The notes below the pieces were generated by a model. The model worked only from the letters and a program-made list of their open reading frames with translations. It did no database searches and was not told the origin of the DNA. The position numbers were made by a program, and so were the translations under genes. This document shows, piece after piece, positions 51,082 through 61,159 of a stretch of DNA of 64,000 bases; within the stretch, counting starts at the first letter, position 1, and every line of letters starts with the position of its first letter. The stretch is from contig DIWM01000023.1 in assembly GCA_002428485.1 (NCBI GenBank), forward strand, positions 1-64,000, read 5' to 3'. This stretch comes from Deltaproteobacteria bacterium UBA6106. Its GTDB lineage: Bacteria > Desulfobacterota > Syntrophorhabdia > Syntrophorhabdales > Syntrophorhabdaceae.

Positions 51082-53046
51082 ATGGGCGGATCTGACGACA
51101 AGATCCCTGAATTACCAGGGATAGACCTGGAAACATCCCTCGACGGGACATCGATTGCGCGTTTCCGGAACATCATTATCCGCCACCTCGAGCTCATCTT
51201 TGTTTTGCTCATAGCCTTTTTGGTGCTCATCCTCTTTTTCTTTATCCCCTATAAGTTCGCCTTTTTGAACCTCTTCTATCTCCCCGTCCTCCTTGCCGCA
51301 TATTTTCTCGGAAGGAAGAAATCGCTCCTTGCGAGCCTCCACATCATACTCCTCGTCGCGCTCACCGCCCTCATGCGGCCCGAGTGGTTCACCAGCCATG
51401 GGGTCGTATTGAGCACCATGGTCATGATCACCATCTGGGGAGGATTTCTCGTCCTCACAAGCATTATTATCGGTTCCCTGCAGGAACGCATATCAAAGGG
51501 CTTTGTGGAAACGCGGCGCCTCTATGAGGAACTGAAAAGAAGCCGGGTCATCGAGGAGATGAAAGAAAAGGTCGAAAAGACCCTTTATACCACCATGGAC
51601 CCCGTTGTCGCGAAACTTGCCACCGAAGGCAAGCTCCGCATCGAAAAACGCGAGATAACGATCATGTTCTGCGACCTCACAGACTTCACCAACTATTCAG
51701 ACCAGAACGCTCCCGATATCGTCCTTGATGAGCTGAACAGGTTCATAGGCCAGATAGAACCGGTCATCGATATGTATCGCGGCCATATCGACAAATACAT
51801 GGGCGACGGCGTCATGGTAGAGTTCGGGGCGCCGATAGATTATGCCCAGCACGCATTAATGGCTGTCCTGGCCGGCATCAAGATACAGGAGAGGCTGAAA
51901 GATACCGCCATCCCCTGGCGCCTCCGCATCGGCATAGCAACAGGAAATGCTATCGTCGGGATGATGGGCGTCAAAAGGCAGGCTTACAGCGCCATCGGCG
52001 ACAAGGTAAATGTGGCAAAACGCCTTGAAGAGATCTGCGAGCCCAACAAGATCTACATCGACGAAACCGCTTACCGGATGGTCGAGCCCTTCATCAACGT
52101 CGTCAAGGTCCGCAATATGAGCTACAGCCGCCAGTCGGACAAAGACCTGCTGGAACAATTACGGATCCTTGAAGGCAGGATGGTCGATGAAGGCGAGAGC
52201 GCCGATCTTCTTTACCAGATGGGCAAAATTCACTTCGGGCTGCACGATGTCAGCGCGGCGATCTCCTGCTTTGAACATGCGCTGGCCCTGGATCCCAACT
52301 CCACCGAGATACGCCTTGCCTATGCAGATGCAAACCTGAAAAAAGACGAATATGAAAAGATACAGCTAAAAGGTAAGCTTCACAAGATCTCGGTCTTCGA
52401 GGTAAAAGGGATCAAGAACAGGTGGCAAGATCCGAACGTTATTCCCCCGTCATTGGTTAAAAAATACCGCAATGTTGAGGCCGGCATCAAAGCGCCTTTC
52501 GACGCCATCATCGCAGTGGAATCCCTCGACGGCTCCATCGGCAGAGGGCTTCTCACGGGCATGCTCTCCTACGCCATAGCCGATCATCTTAAGTTGAACG
52601 ACGACCTCAAGCAGACGATCCTGCAGGCAGGTTTGCTCCAGGATATGGGCAAAGAGGCCGTTCCTCATCACATCCTCAACAGGCCCGCAAGCCTTACGGA
52701 GCAGGAGGTCAAGCTGATCGAAAAATATGTTATCGAGAGCGTCGCGATCTTAAAGCGCCTTGGCTACGTGGACGAAACGCTCCTCGATATCGTCAAACAC
52801 CACCACGAGTTGTGGAATGGGAAGGGATACCCCGACGGGCTCAAAGAAGAAGCGATACCGATCGGAGCCCGCATCACAGCCATCGCAGAGGTCTACGGCG
52901 CCATGACATCATGGAGGCCTTACCGCGGCTCCTGGGATGCCCGCCTTGCCGTCAATGAACTGAAGAAAAACACCGAGAAGGGCTATTACGATCCACAGGT
53001 AGCGGAAGCCCTTTTCGAGATCCTCAAAGAGAGCATACCCGAATAA
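51082..53046 (+). CDS. Membrane class III nucleotide cyclase fused to TPR and degenerate HD-GYP
   Basis: 654 aa. Residues ~30-145 hold three to four membrane helices (LIFVLLIAFLVLILFFFIPY, LFYLPVLLAAYFLG). A cyclase domain (~190-350) has ITIMFCDLTDFTNYSD and IDKYMGDGVMVEFGAP for the metals and YSAIGDKVNVAKRLEEI for catalysis, so it looks active. A short TPR segment follows (~375-420). The C-terminal HD-GYP domain (~480-650) keeps KHHHELWNGKGYPDGL, but the HD dyad reads QDMGK instead of HDxGK, so phosphodiesterase activity is doubtful. GGGAGG and GCAGGG lie upstream of the ATG. Making cAMP or cGMP and sensing c-di-GMP in one protein is an uncommon combination. Confidence 0.9.
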   Translation: MGGSDDKIPELPGIDLETSLDGTSIARFRNIIIRHLELIFVLLIAFLVLILFFFIPYKFAFLNLFYLPVLLAAYFLGRKKSLLASLHIILLVALTALMRPEWFTSHGVVLSTMVMITIWGGFLVLTSIIIGSLQERISKGFVETRRLYEELKRSRVIEEMKEKVEKTLYTTMDPVVAKLATEGKLRIEKREITIMFCDLTDFTNYSDQNAPDIVLDELNRFIGQIEPVIDMYRGHIDKYMGDGVMVEFGAPIDYAQHALMAVLAGIKIQERLKDTAIPWRLRIGIATGNAIVGMMGVKRQAYSAIGDKVNVAKRLEEICEPNKIYIDETAYRMVEPFINVVKVRNMSYSRQSDKDLLEQLRILEGRMVDEGESADLLYQMGKIHFGLHDVSAAISCFEHALALDPNSTEIRLAYADANLKKDEYEKIQLKGKLHKISVFEVKGIKNRWQDPNVIPPSLVKKYRNVEAGIKAPFDAIIAVESLDGSIGRGLLTGMLSYAIADHLKLNDDLKQTILQAGLLQDMGKEAVPHHILNRPASLTEQEVKLIEKYVIESVAILKRLGYVDETLLDIVKHHHELWNGKGYPDGLKEEAIPIGARITAIAEVYGAMTSWRPYRGSWDARLAVNELKKNTEKGYYDPQVAEALFEILKESIPE

Positions 53047-53297
53047 AAGCAATCCCTGTATCGTAGTTCGTATATCGAAATGTAAAACAAAATCCAATCT
53101 TCTCGATTCGACATTTTTTTCGGTGCATTCGTCACAAAACTCTGTATCTCATTTTTTTATCGCATTACTATAGCCTCACGAACGATCGCTGCTGATGCTC
53201 TTTTGTCGATGTGCAGTCGTCATCGCGGTGGCGACATGGCGGTAGCTTGTCTGCCGGCCGGTATCGATTCGATGAATAACGAGCTCCGGGAGGAAAA

Positions 53298-56200
53298 ATG
53301 AGATCCAAATCCCTTCTTTCTTTGATCTTTCTGATCGCCTCATTGTTACTTGTCTCCCCCCTCTGCGCAGTTCAAACCCATGCGGACATCTTCGAACGGG
53401 ACCGGATAGCAGAAACGATAAAACAAAAAAAGGCACGCTGGTTGCCCCGTGATACCCCCCTTTCACGGCTGAATGCACAGCAAAGGGCAAAACGGTTTGG
53501 ATCGGACATTCCTACACCGACAGGCAATGAAAAGATCATCGTTGCCCCTGCGATAAGCGTGCCTTTAAAACTCGACTGGAGGAACTATAACGGGAGCAAC
53601 TACGTGACGCCGGTCAGGGATCAGGGAGATTGCGGCGCCTGCTGGGCATTCGCGACAACCGCCGCCCTTGAATCGAACATGCTCATCGCTGGAAACGCGC
53701 CGGGTATATCCCTCGATCTGTCCGAGCAGGCGCTTCTGTCGTGCAGCGGGGCCGGTAACTGTCATGGAGGACGGATAGACTTCGCGTCTGATTTCATTCG
53801 GGACATCGGCCTTCCACCGGAGGGTTGCTATCCGTACACGTCCGCAGATGATTTCTGCTCGGGCATCTGCCCGGAATGGCCGTGTTCGGCCCACAAAATG
53901 AGCGACTGGCATCTCGTTGATCCTGCCGTTGAGTCCATCAGATACAGCCTTTACAACTACGGTCCTCTCGTCATCCTCATGGCTGTTCACGCTGACCTGC
54001 TTTATTACGGGTCGGGGGTTTATGCGCACGTATGGGGAGATCTCGAAGGGTACCACGCTGCCCTTGTCGTCGGATACGATGACGAGGGACAGTACTTTAT
54101 CGTCAAGGACAGTTGGGGTGAAGATTGGGGCGAGAAGGGCTACCTCAGGATCGCGTACAGCGAGGTAAACAGTGAAACCATACTCGGATGCCGGACGATC
54201 GCGTATAAGAACGACATTCCTGAAGGATTCCCCGTGATCGACGGCATTCTGCGCAATACCGACAGCACGGATAAGGGTGCCGCAGCACGACAGGGAACCG
54301 CTGTATTATCTTTCCTGGCAGGCACTGTCAGGGACCAATCGGGCAACGTGATTGACAACGTGAACATCAAGGTCGGGCAGCGCTCCATCACAACAGACAG
54401 CGCCGGGCAATACCGGCTGTCCTCTGTCGCGCCGGGAGAGCATATTATCACCATCGCAAAGAAAGGCTACCTCACCGTCAGCAGGAACATGGCGATCCTC
54501 CCCGGGTCTTCGCTGACGGAAGACTTTGTTCTCGGAGGGGATGCAGACGACAACGCAGAAGAAGGAGGGACGGCCGATGGAGAAAAAAAGAAGGGAAACA
54601 AAACGCAAAAACAACCGGGACCGGGAAGGTCAGGATGGATGCTCCTGCAGGGCATGCCAATCACGCCCGGTCAGGCAGAGGCACATTTTTCAGCGAAGAG
54701 GACGAAGCGTGCCAAGGGGCAATCACTCATGACCCCCCTCGCAGCCTCGGGGCCTGCTGAAGCCGGCGCTGAGGTCCTGGAGCTTGCCCGCTCCCTGCGC
54801 CACGACCCGAAGCTCATCTATAATTACGTGAAGCAGCATATTGATTACCTGCCGTACTTCGGATCACTGAAAGGGGCAACGCTCACCTATCTGGACGGCA
54901 GCGGCAATGACTTTGATCAGGCATCGCTGATGATCGCCCTGCTCAGGGCAAGCGGGTACAGTGCCCGTTACGTTCACGGCACCATGACGCTGAACATCCC
55001 GACCGTCAACTGGTGGCTGAGAAATACCTATTACGCATATACGCTCGGGAATGGCGGGATCCCCTTCACCACCGACTACCAGACATACTGCACAATAACC
55101 AGGGTCTGGGTATCCGCAACCATTGACGGCACGGACTACGTCTTCGATCCGGCCCTCAAGGCATATTCAGAAAACTATGGGGGGCATATTAACCTTTCTG
55201 TTGATATGAATTACGACTACAACGATCTCATGGCGTCGGCCACATCAGGCGCTGTCCTGGGAAGCGATTACGTACAGAACATCAACGAAGGGAACATCAG
55301 GTCCAGGCTCACATATTATGTGTCCAACTATGTTGCCGCACGGCGCGCTGAAGGCGCCAGGCAGGATACCGCGAGCTACCTGGGCAGCTCTTATCGCGCG
55401 ATCCCGGGCGATCTGACGTCCTATTCCACGTCCCTGCCCTATCCTGTCTCTGTAAGCACAACGTGGGACGAGATCCCTCCTGAATACACCGCCACCCTTC
55501 GCGTACAGTACAGCGGCATCGATCATACGTTTATTGTTCCCGATATCGGCGGGAGGAGGGTCACGATCACCTACGCGGGTGTCGATTACCGGCCTGAGCT
55601 GCGCCTCGACGGCATGCTCGTCGCTTCGGGGGGCGCGACGGCACCAGGCGCCAGCGGCACCGCTACATTCACCATCAATCACGGCACAGCGACGAATAAC
55701 GGCTACTATGCGTCCCAGGCCGCAACCTCTTCGTTGAAAAGCGGCGGCACATACGCGGTGATCTCCAATTTTGCGGGCACATCGCGCAGCACCCTTATCC
55801 AAAAAAGACTGGAGCAGCTCGACAGGTACCTGCTCCAGGGGCTGACCGCTGAGGCCGACAAGGAGAAGGTGCTCGGAGAGACCCTCAACATCATGGGCCT
55901 GACCTATTTCGACGAGATCCTGATGCAAACAGAATTGACAGGCGCCGGCGTTATCTCCGGAGGCGCCCTCCCCGTAATGTTCCATGCCATAGGCATCATG
56001 GGCCAGAAGACAGGGCCTTATATTGACGTTGCGGCATGGGCGTGCGCCTTTAATTACGCCTACAATTCCTATAATCAGTATTACAATAATGCCAAAAACA
56101 TCTACGCCCTTTTTCAAACCGCGATGTTCCATGGGAGCGGATTCGAGCACAGCATCCTGGAACAGTTCATGGGTTCCGACAAGCCCGCCGCATCGACGGT

Positions 56201-59200
56201 AAAGGTTCTGCAATTGGCCAACGCCGGCGGCCACAAGATATTCCAGGCCGACAGCTCAAATTACCAGGCCGTGAGGCAGCAGCTGAAAGGCTATTCATCG
56301 GATGCTCTGGCCGGGATCGATGCAAAAAAGGACAGCGGGTTCGATGTCTTTGTCCTGCCGGAATACGGGAACCTCACGCTTGGACAGTGGCAGGGGTATG
56401 GTTACATGGCGAGGGGCAGTGACTGGATCTACGGGATGTATGTAGATGGATACAATGGGGGGATAGGACAGTACGTCCCGATCGATCCCATATACACGGC
56501 ACAGCAGACAAATATCTGGGTATCTGTGGACACCCCGCTGTTTTTCTCGACCTCAGTGCTTTCGAACGTTCCCACGTATCAGTCGCGTGAACCGGTCGAT
56601 ATGGCAAGCGGTGCATATCTTTATGATCATACCGACCTGAAGCTTGGCAACGGCGCGCCGATCGGTCTACACCTTTCCCACTCATACAACAGCAACCATC
56701 ATGCGAGAAAGACCGGATTCGGATACGGCTGGACGCACAACTATGACATCAGGCTGAACAGGGGGAGCCACGCCGGGCCCGCCATGGGAAAACGGCAAAT
56801 CACCGAGTCGGCGCCTTTCGTCGTGGCCAATTATATCATCAACGACATCATGCGCAAAGAAAGCCACGTGAAGGACTCAGTTATCTCCGCGCTCATCGCC
56901 AAGTGGGCGATGGACCAGATCAACGACAACAGCGTCACCGTGCAGGCCGGCAACAAGCATATGGAGTTCATCAGGCTTCCGGACGGCTCCTACAGCGCAC
57001 CCCCTGGCATCACGACACAGATGGCAAAGAACCCGGATAACACGTTCAGCCTCATGGAACGTTCCGGCACCCGGACGACCTTCAACGCAGATAAAAGGAT
57101 ATCCGAGATCAAGGACATCGACGGCAACACGATGACATTCGCATACAACGCCAATAAAGAGCTTTCATCAGTGAGCGATGCCCTGGGCCGTGTCCTGACC
57201 TTCTCGTATTCCGGGGGCGCCATCAGCTCCGTATCCGATTCAGCAGGTCGGCCTGTCTCCTACACATACGACGCCAACGGCAACATGACCGGCTACACCG
57301 ATCCCGGAGGAAATGTGTGGAGGTACGGATACGATGACGGACACCGGATGACACGGCTTACCAACCCGCTTGGCATCATTACTGCTGTCAACGCCTATGA
57401 CGGCATAGGCAGGGTGAAGACACAGACCGTGCCCCGCCAGGGCGGCAAAACCGCAACATACAGCTTCTCCTTCCCCGGGTTCAGAAACCAGGAAGAAGAT
57501 CCTGCCGGAGGCGTCATCACCTATTATTACGACGAACAAGGAAGGGGCTATGCCGACTCGGATCCACTCGGGAATAAAGCCGTAAAGCAATTTGACGGCC
57601 AGGATCACATCGTCGGCATAACTGATCCTCGGTCTTACAAAACTACGTACACGTACGACAACGACCACAACCTGAGGACGATCACCAACCCTCTCGGTGA
57701 CCGCATGAACCAGTACTATGACAGCTATTTCCGGCTTACGCAGGTGACCGATCCGCTGGGCTACGGCACCCGGTTCTTCTATGACGCAAAGCATCATCTC
57801 ACCGGTGTTAAGGACCCTCTCGGAAATACGACGAGTTCTACCTATCACACAAATGGCCTTGTCAATAACGCTACAGATGCGAGAGGTACAACCACCGTGA
57901 TTGCCTATGACGTATACGGCAATCCTCAGACAACGAAGACCGGCAACCACCATGCTGTCACTTCGACTTACGACAGCATAAGCAGGATGACCGCTTTCAT
58001 TGACCAGGCAGGCTCGACCACCACCTTCGCCTATGACAAAAGAGGGCTCCTTATTGGCAGAACCGACCCGACGGGAAAAACCGTCAACTTCGATTACGAC
58101 AGCGCCGGGAGAATGATAGCAAAAAGGGACCGCAACGGCCACGTTACAACATACGCCTACACGCCCACAGACAAGATCGAGGTGATCGCCTACCAGGACG
58201 GCTCCCGCGTGCGCTTTGCCTATGACCTGCTCGACAACCTCATCTCAATGGAGGATGCGACGGGCACGACATATTATACCTACGACGCAGCAAGCAGGCT
58301 CATCTCCATGACCGATCCACGGGGGTTCGTGATCTCCTACGGCTATGATGAGGCGGGCAATATAACAGAGATCACCTATCCCGGGAACAGGAAGGCGCTC
58401 TATTTCTACGATGCCGCAAACCGGCTCGCAACGGTCAAGTGGCAGGATCGGACCGCGCAGTATTCCTATGACGTGGTGGGGCGCCCGGTCGGCCTCATTC
58501 ATTTCAACGGGTCAACGACCGAATACGGGTATGACAGGGCCGGCAGGCTGACTACGCTCAACAACTACAAGCCGGACTCCGGCGATCCTCTCACGCGCAC
58601 CATCTCGCGGTATGCATTCACCCTCGATGCCAACGGCAACCGTACCGGCGTCATACAGGAAGAACCTTATCAGACAGCGCTCTCTCAAGAAGACATCTCC
58701 TATACATACGATCCCCGGAACAATCGCCTCCAGGCCGCAGGGGGAGACGGCTTCGCCTACGATGATGAAGGGCGGTTGACAAACGGCTACGACGCCACGT
58801 ATGCTTTTGATGATGAGCACCGGCTTACAGAGATCGGCAATGATGTACGGTTCATTTATGACGGCAGGGGCAACAGGATCGAGGCTACAAGGGATGGCAT
58901 CGTTACCCGCTATATCTACGATGCCAATGGGAATCTCCTGGCTGAGGCGGACGGAGAGAACAGGATCACGCGGTACTACATCTACGGCAGAGGGCTCATT
59001 GCGATGACGACCCCCGACGACAGGACCTACTGCTACCACTACAACGCCACCGGCTCCACCATCGCCCTCACCGATGATGCGGGGGCGATTGTGAACTCTT
59101 ACGCCTACGACCCCTTCGGGAAGATAACGAACCGGCAGGAGCAGGTGCAGCAGCCGTTCACCTTCGTGGGTCAACACGGCGTCATGCAGGAACCCAACGG

Positions 59201-59747
59201 GTTCTGCTACATGAGGGCACGGTACTACGATCCCCAGGTGGGAAGGTTCATAAGCGAAGACCCTATAGGACTCGCTGGCGGGGACGTGAACCTGTATGCA
59301 TACGTGGGGAATAATCCGGTGAACTACATTGATCCGGAGGGGCTAATCGCCCCCGCAATAGCTGCAGCTTTGTACTTTGGGGGAGCAAAAACATTGGCAG
59401 TTGGTATAGCAGCAGCTGTCACAAAAGGGTCGGCTATAATTGCCGGCCTGTTCAGCGGAAACAACTATTCCCGGACACAGGCCGATATCAATCAGGCAAT
59501 TTATACTGCTGCGGCAATTGCCGGGGGACAGGTAGCAGCATTGGGGGTAACAGCAGGGGGAATTGCTGCGATAGGGCCTGCGACCACATTGGTTCTATCA
59601 AGGCCGGATGTTATAACCGATTTTGTGCAGGGGCTTATTCCGGGGTCTCCTCCAGCTACTGTTGCAGGGTATGGCGGAGGATTAACTTCTTGGGCATATG
59701 GTGCAATAAGTAAAATGACAGCAAATAATTCAAACCCAAAACCCTGA
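53298..59747 (+). CDS. Giant secreted papain-like protease / transglutaminase-like / RHS-repeat protein
   Basis: 2149 aa. Domains in order: signal peptide (1-30); papain-family C1 peptidase (~85-305) with Gln109, Cys115 (QGDCGACWAF), His253 (GYHAALVVGY) and Asp271 where Asn is usual (KDSWGEDWG); carboxypeptidase-regulatory-like beta domain (~338-412); Lys/Gly linker; transglutaminase-like domain (~490-680) in which the Cys position appears lost (GSGNDFDQASLMIALLRASG); RHS/YD repeats (~1100-2010) ending in the core motif RARYYDPQVGRFISEDPIGL and IDPEGL; and a 133-residue Gly/Ala-rich hydrophobic tip (2017-2149). RHS proteins wrap and deliver a C-terminal toxin. The tip's base composition is visibly more AT-rich than the core, as in exchangeable toxin tips. 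GGGAGG precedes the ATG. Confidence 0.93.
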   Translation: MRSKSLLSLIFLIASLLLVSPLCAVQTHADIFERDRIAETIKQKKARWLPRDTPLSRLNAQQRAKRFGSDIPTPTGNEKIIVAPAISVPLKLDWRNYNGSNYVTPVRDQGDCGACWAFATTAALESNMLIAGNAPGISLDLSEQALLSCSGAGNCHGGRIDFASDFIRDIGLPPEGCYPYTSADDFCSGICPEWPCSAHKMSDWHLVDPAVESIRYSLYNYGPLVILMAVHADLLYYGSGVYAHVWGDLEGYHAALVVGYDDEGQYFIVKDSWGEDWGEKGYLRIAYSEVNSETILGCRTIAYKNDIPEGFPVIDGILRNTDSTDKGAAARQGTAVLSFLAGTVRDQSGNVIDNVNIKVGQRSITTDSAGQYRLSSVAPGEHIITIAKKGYLTVSRNMAILPGSSLTEDFVLGGDADDNAEEGGTADGEKKKGNKTQKQPGPGRSGWMLLQGMPITPGQAEAHFSAKRTKRAKGQSLMTPLAASGPAEAGAEVLELARSLRHDPKLIYNYVKQHIDYLPYFGSLKGATLTYLDGSGNDFDQASLMIALLRASGYSARYVHGTMTLNIPTVNWWLRNTYYAYTLGNGGIPFTTDYQTYCTITRVWVSATIDGTDYVFDPALKAYSENYGGHINLSVDMNYDYNDLMASATSGAVLGSDYVQNINEGNIRSRLTYYVSNYVAARRAEGARQDTASYLGSSYRAIPGDLTSYSTSLPYPVSVSTTWDEIPPEYTATLRVQYSGIDHTFIVPDIGGRRVTITYAGVDYRPELRLDGMLVASGGATAPGASGTATFTINHGTATNNGYYASQAATSSLKSGGTYAVISNFAGTSRSTLIQKRLEQLDRYLLQGLTAEADKEKVLGETLNIMGLTYFDEILMQTELTGAGVISGGALPVMFHAIGIMGQKTGPYIDVAAWACAFNYAYNSYNQYYNNAKNIYALFQTAMFHGSGFEHSILEQFMGSDKPAASTVKVLQLANAGGHKIFQADSSNYQAVRQQLKGYSSDALAGIDAKKDSGFDVFVLPEYGNLTLGQWQGYGYMARGSDWIYGMYVDGYNGGIGQYVPIDPIYTAQQTNIWVSVDTPLFFSTSVLSNVPTYQSREPVDMASGAYLYDHTDLKLGNGAPIGLHLSHSYNSNHHARKTGFGYGWTHNYDIRLNRGSHAGPAMGKRQITESAPFVVANYIINDIMRKESHVKDSVISALIAKWAMDQINDNSVTVQAGNKHMEFIRLPDGSYSAPPGITTQMAKNPDNTFSLMERSGTRTTFNADKRISEIKDIDGNTMTFAYNANKELSSVSDALGRVLTFSYSGGAISSVSDSAGRPVSYTYDANGNMTGYTDPGGNVWRYGYDDGHRMTRLTNPLGIITAVNAYDGIGRVKTQTVPRQGGKTATYSFSFPGFRNQEEDPAGGVITYYYDEQGRGYADSDPLGNKAVKQFDGQDHIVGITDPRSYKTTYTYDNDHNLRTITNPLGDRMNQYYDSYFRLTQVTDPLGYGTRFFYDAKHHLTGVKDPLGNTTSSTYHTNGLVNNATDARGTTTVIAYDVYGNPQTTKTGNHHAVTSTYDSISRMTAFIDQAGSTTTFAYDKRGLLIGRTDPTGKTVNFDYDSAGRMIAKRDRNGHVTTYAYTPTDKIEVIAYQDGSRVRFAYDLLDNLISMEDATGTTYYTYDAASRLISMTDPRGFVISYGYDEAGNITEITYPGNRKALYFYDAANRLATVKWQDRTAQYSYDVVGRPVGLIHFNGSTTEYGYDRAGRLTTLNNYKPDSGDPLTRTISRYAFTLDANGNRTGVIQEEPYQTALSQEDISYTYDPRNNRLQAAGGDGFAYDDEGRLTNGYDATYAFDDEHRLTEIGNDVRFIYDGRGNRIEATRDGIVTRYIYDANGNLLAEADGENRITRYYIYGRGLIAMTTPDDRTYCYHYNATGSTIALTDDAGAIVNSYAYDPFGKITNRQEQVQQPFTFVGQHGVMQEPNGFCYMRARYYDPQVGRFISEDPIGLAGGDVNLYAYVGNNPVNYIDPEGLIAPAIAAALYFGGAKTLAVGIAAAVTKGSAIIAGLFSGNNYSRTQADINQAIYTAAAIAGGQVAALGVTAGGIAAIGPATTLVLSRPDVITDFVQGLIPGSPPATVAGYGGGLTSWAYGAISKMTANNSNPKP
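59346..59744 (+). other. Variable C-terminal tip of the RHS protein (candidate membrane-acting toxin)
   Basis: The 133 codons after the RHS core end encode several hydrophobic, glycine-zipper-like stretches (IAPAIAAALYFGGAKTLAVG, GGQVAALGVTAGGIAAIGPA) and no catalytic motif. Codon and base composition change at this boundary. A pore-forming or membrane-disrupting activity is inferred from composition and from the small membrane protein encoded next. Confidence 0.45.
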
Positions 59748-59760
59748 AAGGAAAATAGGA

Positions 59761-59961
59761 ATGATTTATCTTGGCATTTGTATAATTATAGTCGGGTTAG
59801 GGCTCGTCTTTCAATCGACACTTTACAGCCCCATTTACGGACATTCTATCAATTTTACCGGCTATAACATCCCTTTCGGCTCTGTATGTATCCTCTTCGG
59901 TATCCTCTTTATCTGGTCGGAGATAAGAAAAAAAATAAGGAAAACGAAAGAAAAGAAATAG
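59761..59961 (+). CDS. Two-helix membrane protein, candidate immunity protein
   Basis: 66 aa. Two membrane helices (IYLGICIIIVGLGLVFQSTL and GYNIPFGSVCILFGILFIWS) are joined by a polar loop and followed by a very basic tail (KKIRKTKEKK). It starts 13 bp after the RHS stop with AGGAAAATAGGA as ribosome-binding site, the usual place for the immunity gene of a polymorphic toxin. No homology is recognised; the immunity role is inferred from position and topology. Confidence 0.6.
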   Translation: MIYLGICIIIVGLGLVFQSTLYSPIYGHSINFTGYNIPFGSVCILFGILFIWSEIRKKIRKTKEKK

Positions 59962-59997
59962 CTGTCATGATAAAAGATCACATCAATGGACACAACT

Positions 59998-60169
59998 AGG
60001 GCGGAAGGGGACGTTCTTAAGAAATTAAATAATTATCTATGCCTCGTCGGCGGAAGGGGACGTTCTTAAGAAATTAAATAATTATTTCCTGTTCGTCACA
60101 TTTTTCTGCACATAGGGCGGAAGGGGACGTTCTTAAGAAATTAAATAACTATCTATGCCTCGTCGTGCA
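59998..60169 (+). repeat. Three tandem copies of the REP-1 element left end
   Basis: AGGGCGGAAGGGGACGTTCT continuing TAAGAAATTAAATAA starts at 59998, 60047 (imperfect first bases) and 60114. Copies 1 and 3 also include TATCTATGCCTCGTCG, that is the transposase start codon and first codons; in copy 1 the frame then stops after 11 codons. This is partial tandem duplication of the element's end. Confidence 0.9.
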
Positions 60170-61153
60170 CGTCTTCATTCAGCTGGAATGATCTATCACG
60201 TTATAGTCAGGGGAATTGAGAAGAAGCCAATCTTCGTCAATAACCGTGACCGAAAAGATTTTTTTGAACGCTGCTCTGAACTTCTCCCCGAAACAAAGAT
60301 ATCCTGTTACGCTTGGGCATTCATGCCCAATCATGTCCATATGCTCCTTCGTACCGGCGATGTTTCACTTTCCACGTTCATGGCACGCCTTCTCACCGGT
60401 TATGCTACCAGCTTCAACCGCAGACACAAACGCGCCGGGCATCTTTTCCAAAACCGTTATCGTTCCATCATTTGCCAGGAAGAACCATACTTGAAAGAAT
60501 TGGTCCGATATATACACCTCAATCCATTGCGGGCAGGGATTGTTCCCGATTTTGAATCCCTTGCAAGATTTCCTTGGTGCGGCCATTCGGTCCTTCTCGA
60601 TAACATAAGATGTACATGGCAGGATAGGGATTGCATCCTCTCTTTTTTTGGTACGAATGCATCAAAGGCTAAAACATCGTACCTTGAGTTCGTAAGGTCC
60701 GGCAGCAACCAAGGCAGGAAACCTGAACTGGTAGGCGGGGGATTAATACGAAGTCTCGGTGGTTGGGAAGAAGTGAAAAGATGCAGACCTCAAGGTCTTA
60801 TGAAAGGCGATGAACGCATTCTCGGGGATACATCCTTTGTCATGAGTGTGCTTGCGAAGGCAGAGGAAAATATGACCAGGCGCTACGCGATAAAGCAGTC
60901 AGGTCTTGATATCGCTACGATAGAGAAACGGATTTGCGATATTTGTGATATTACCCTGGAAAATCTTTATTGTCGGGGAAGATACAAAAGGCTGGTTGAG
61001 GCGAGGAGCATATTTTGCTTTTGGGCGGTGCAAGAGCTGGAGGTAACAATGAAGGATCTTGCAGTACGTTTTGCCATTACAGAAACAGCTGTCAGTTATG
61101 CTGTGAGAAGGGGACAGAATATCGTCCAGAAAAGAGGGCTAAGGCTTTTCTGA
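60155..61153 (+). CDS. REP-associated Y1 tyrosine transposase (RAYT)
   Basis: 332 aa. The Y1 transposase domain starts MPRRARLHSAGMIYHVIVRG, has the HxH metal motif in FMPNHVHMLLRTG, and LKELVRYIHLNPLRAGIVPD with the catalytic Tyr region. The C-terminal half includes a DnaA-like recognition helix (VTMKDLAVRFAITETAVSYA). The start lies inside the third REP-1 copy. It is only distantly similar to the other RAYT at 17.5-18.4 kb, consistent with each acting on its own REP family. The gene appears intact. Confidence 0.92.
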   Translation: MPRRARLHSAGMIYHVIVRGIEKKPIFVNNRDRKDFFERCSELLPETKISCYAWAFMPNHVHMLLRTGDVSLSTFMARLLTGYATSFNRRHKRAGHLFQNRYRSIICQEEPYLKELVRYIHLNPLRAGIVPDFESLARFPWCGHSVLLDNIRCTWQDRDCILSFFGTNASKAKTSYLEFVRSGSNQGRKPELVGGGLIRSLGGWEEVKRCRPQGLMKGDERILGDTSFVMSVLAKAEENMTRRYAIKQSGLDIATIEKRICDICDITLENLYCRGRYKRLVEARSIFCFWAVQELEVTMKDLAVRFAITETAVSYAVRRGQNIVQKRGLRLF

Positions 61154-61159
61154 AAAAAG

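Noticed and set aside
55245..58142. Long minus-strand frames within the RHS gene (about 330 and 300 codons)
   Set aside because: Both are antisense shadows created by the GC-rich, repetitive RHS sequence; neither has a ribosome-binding site or recognisable domain.
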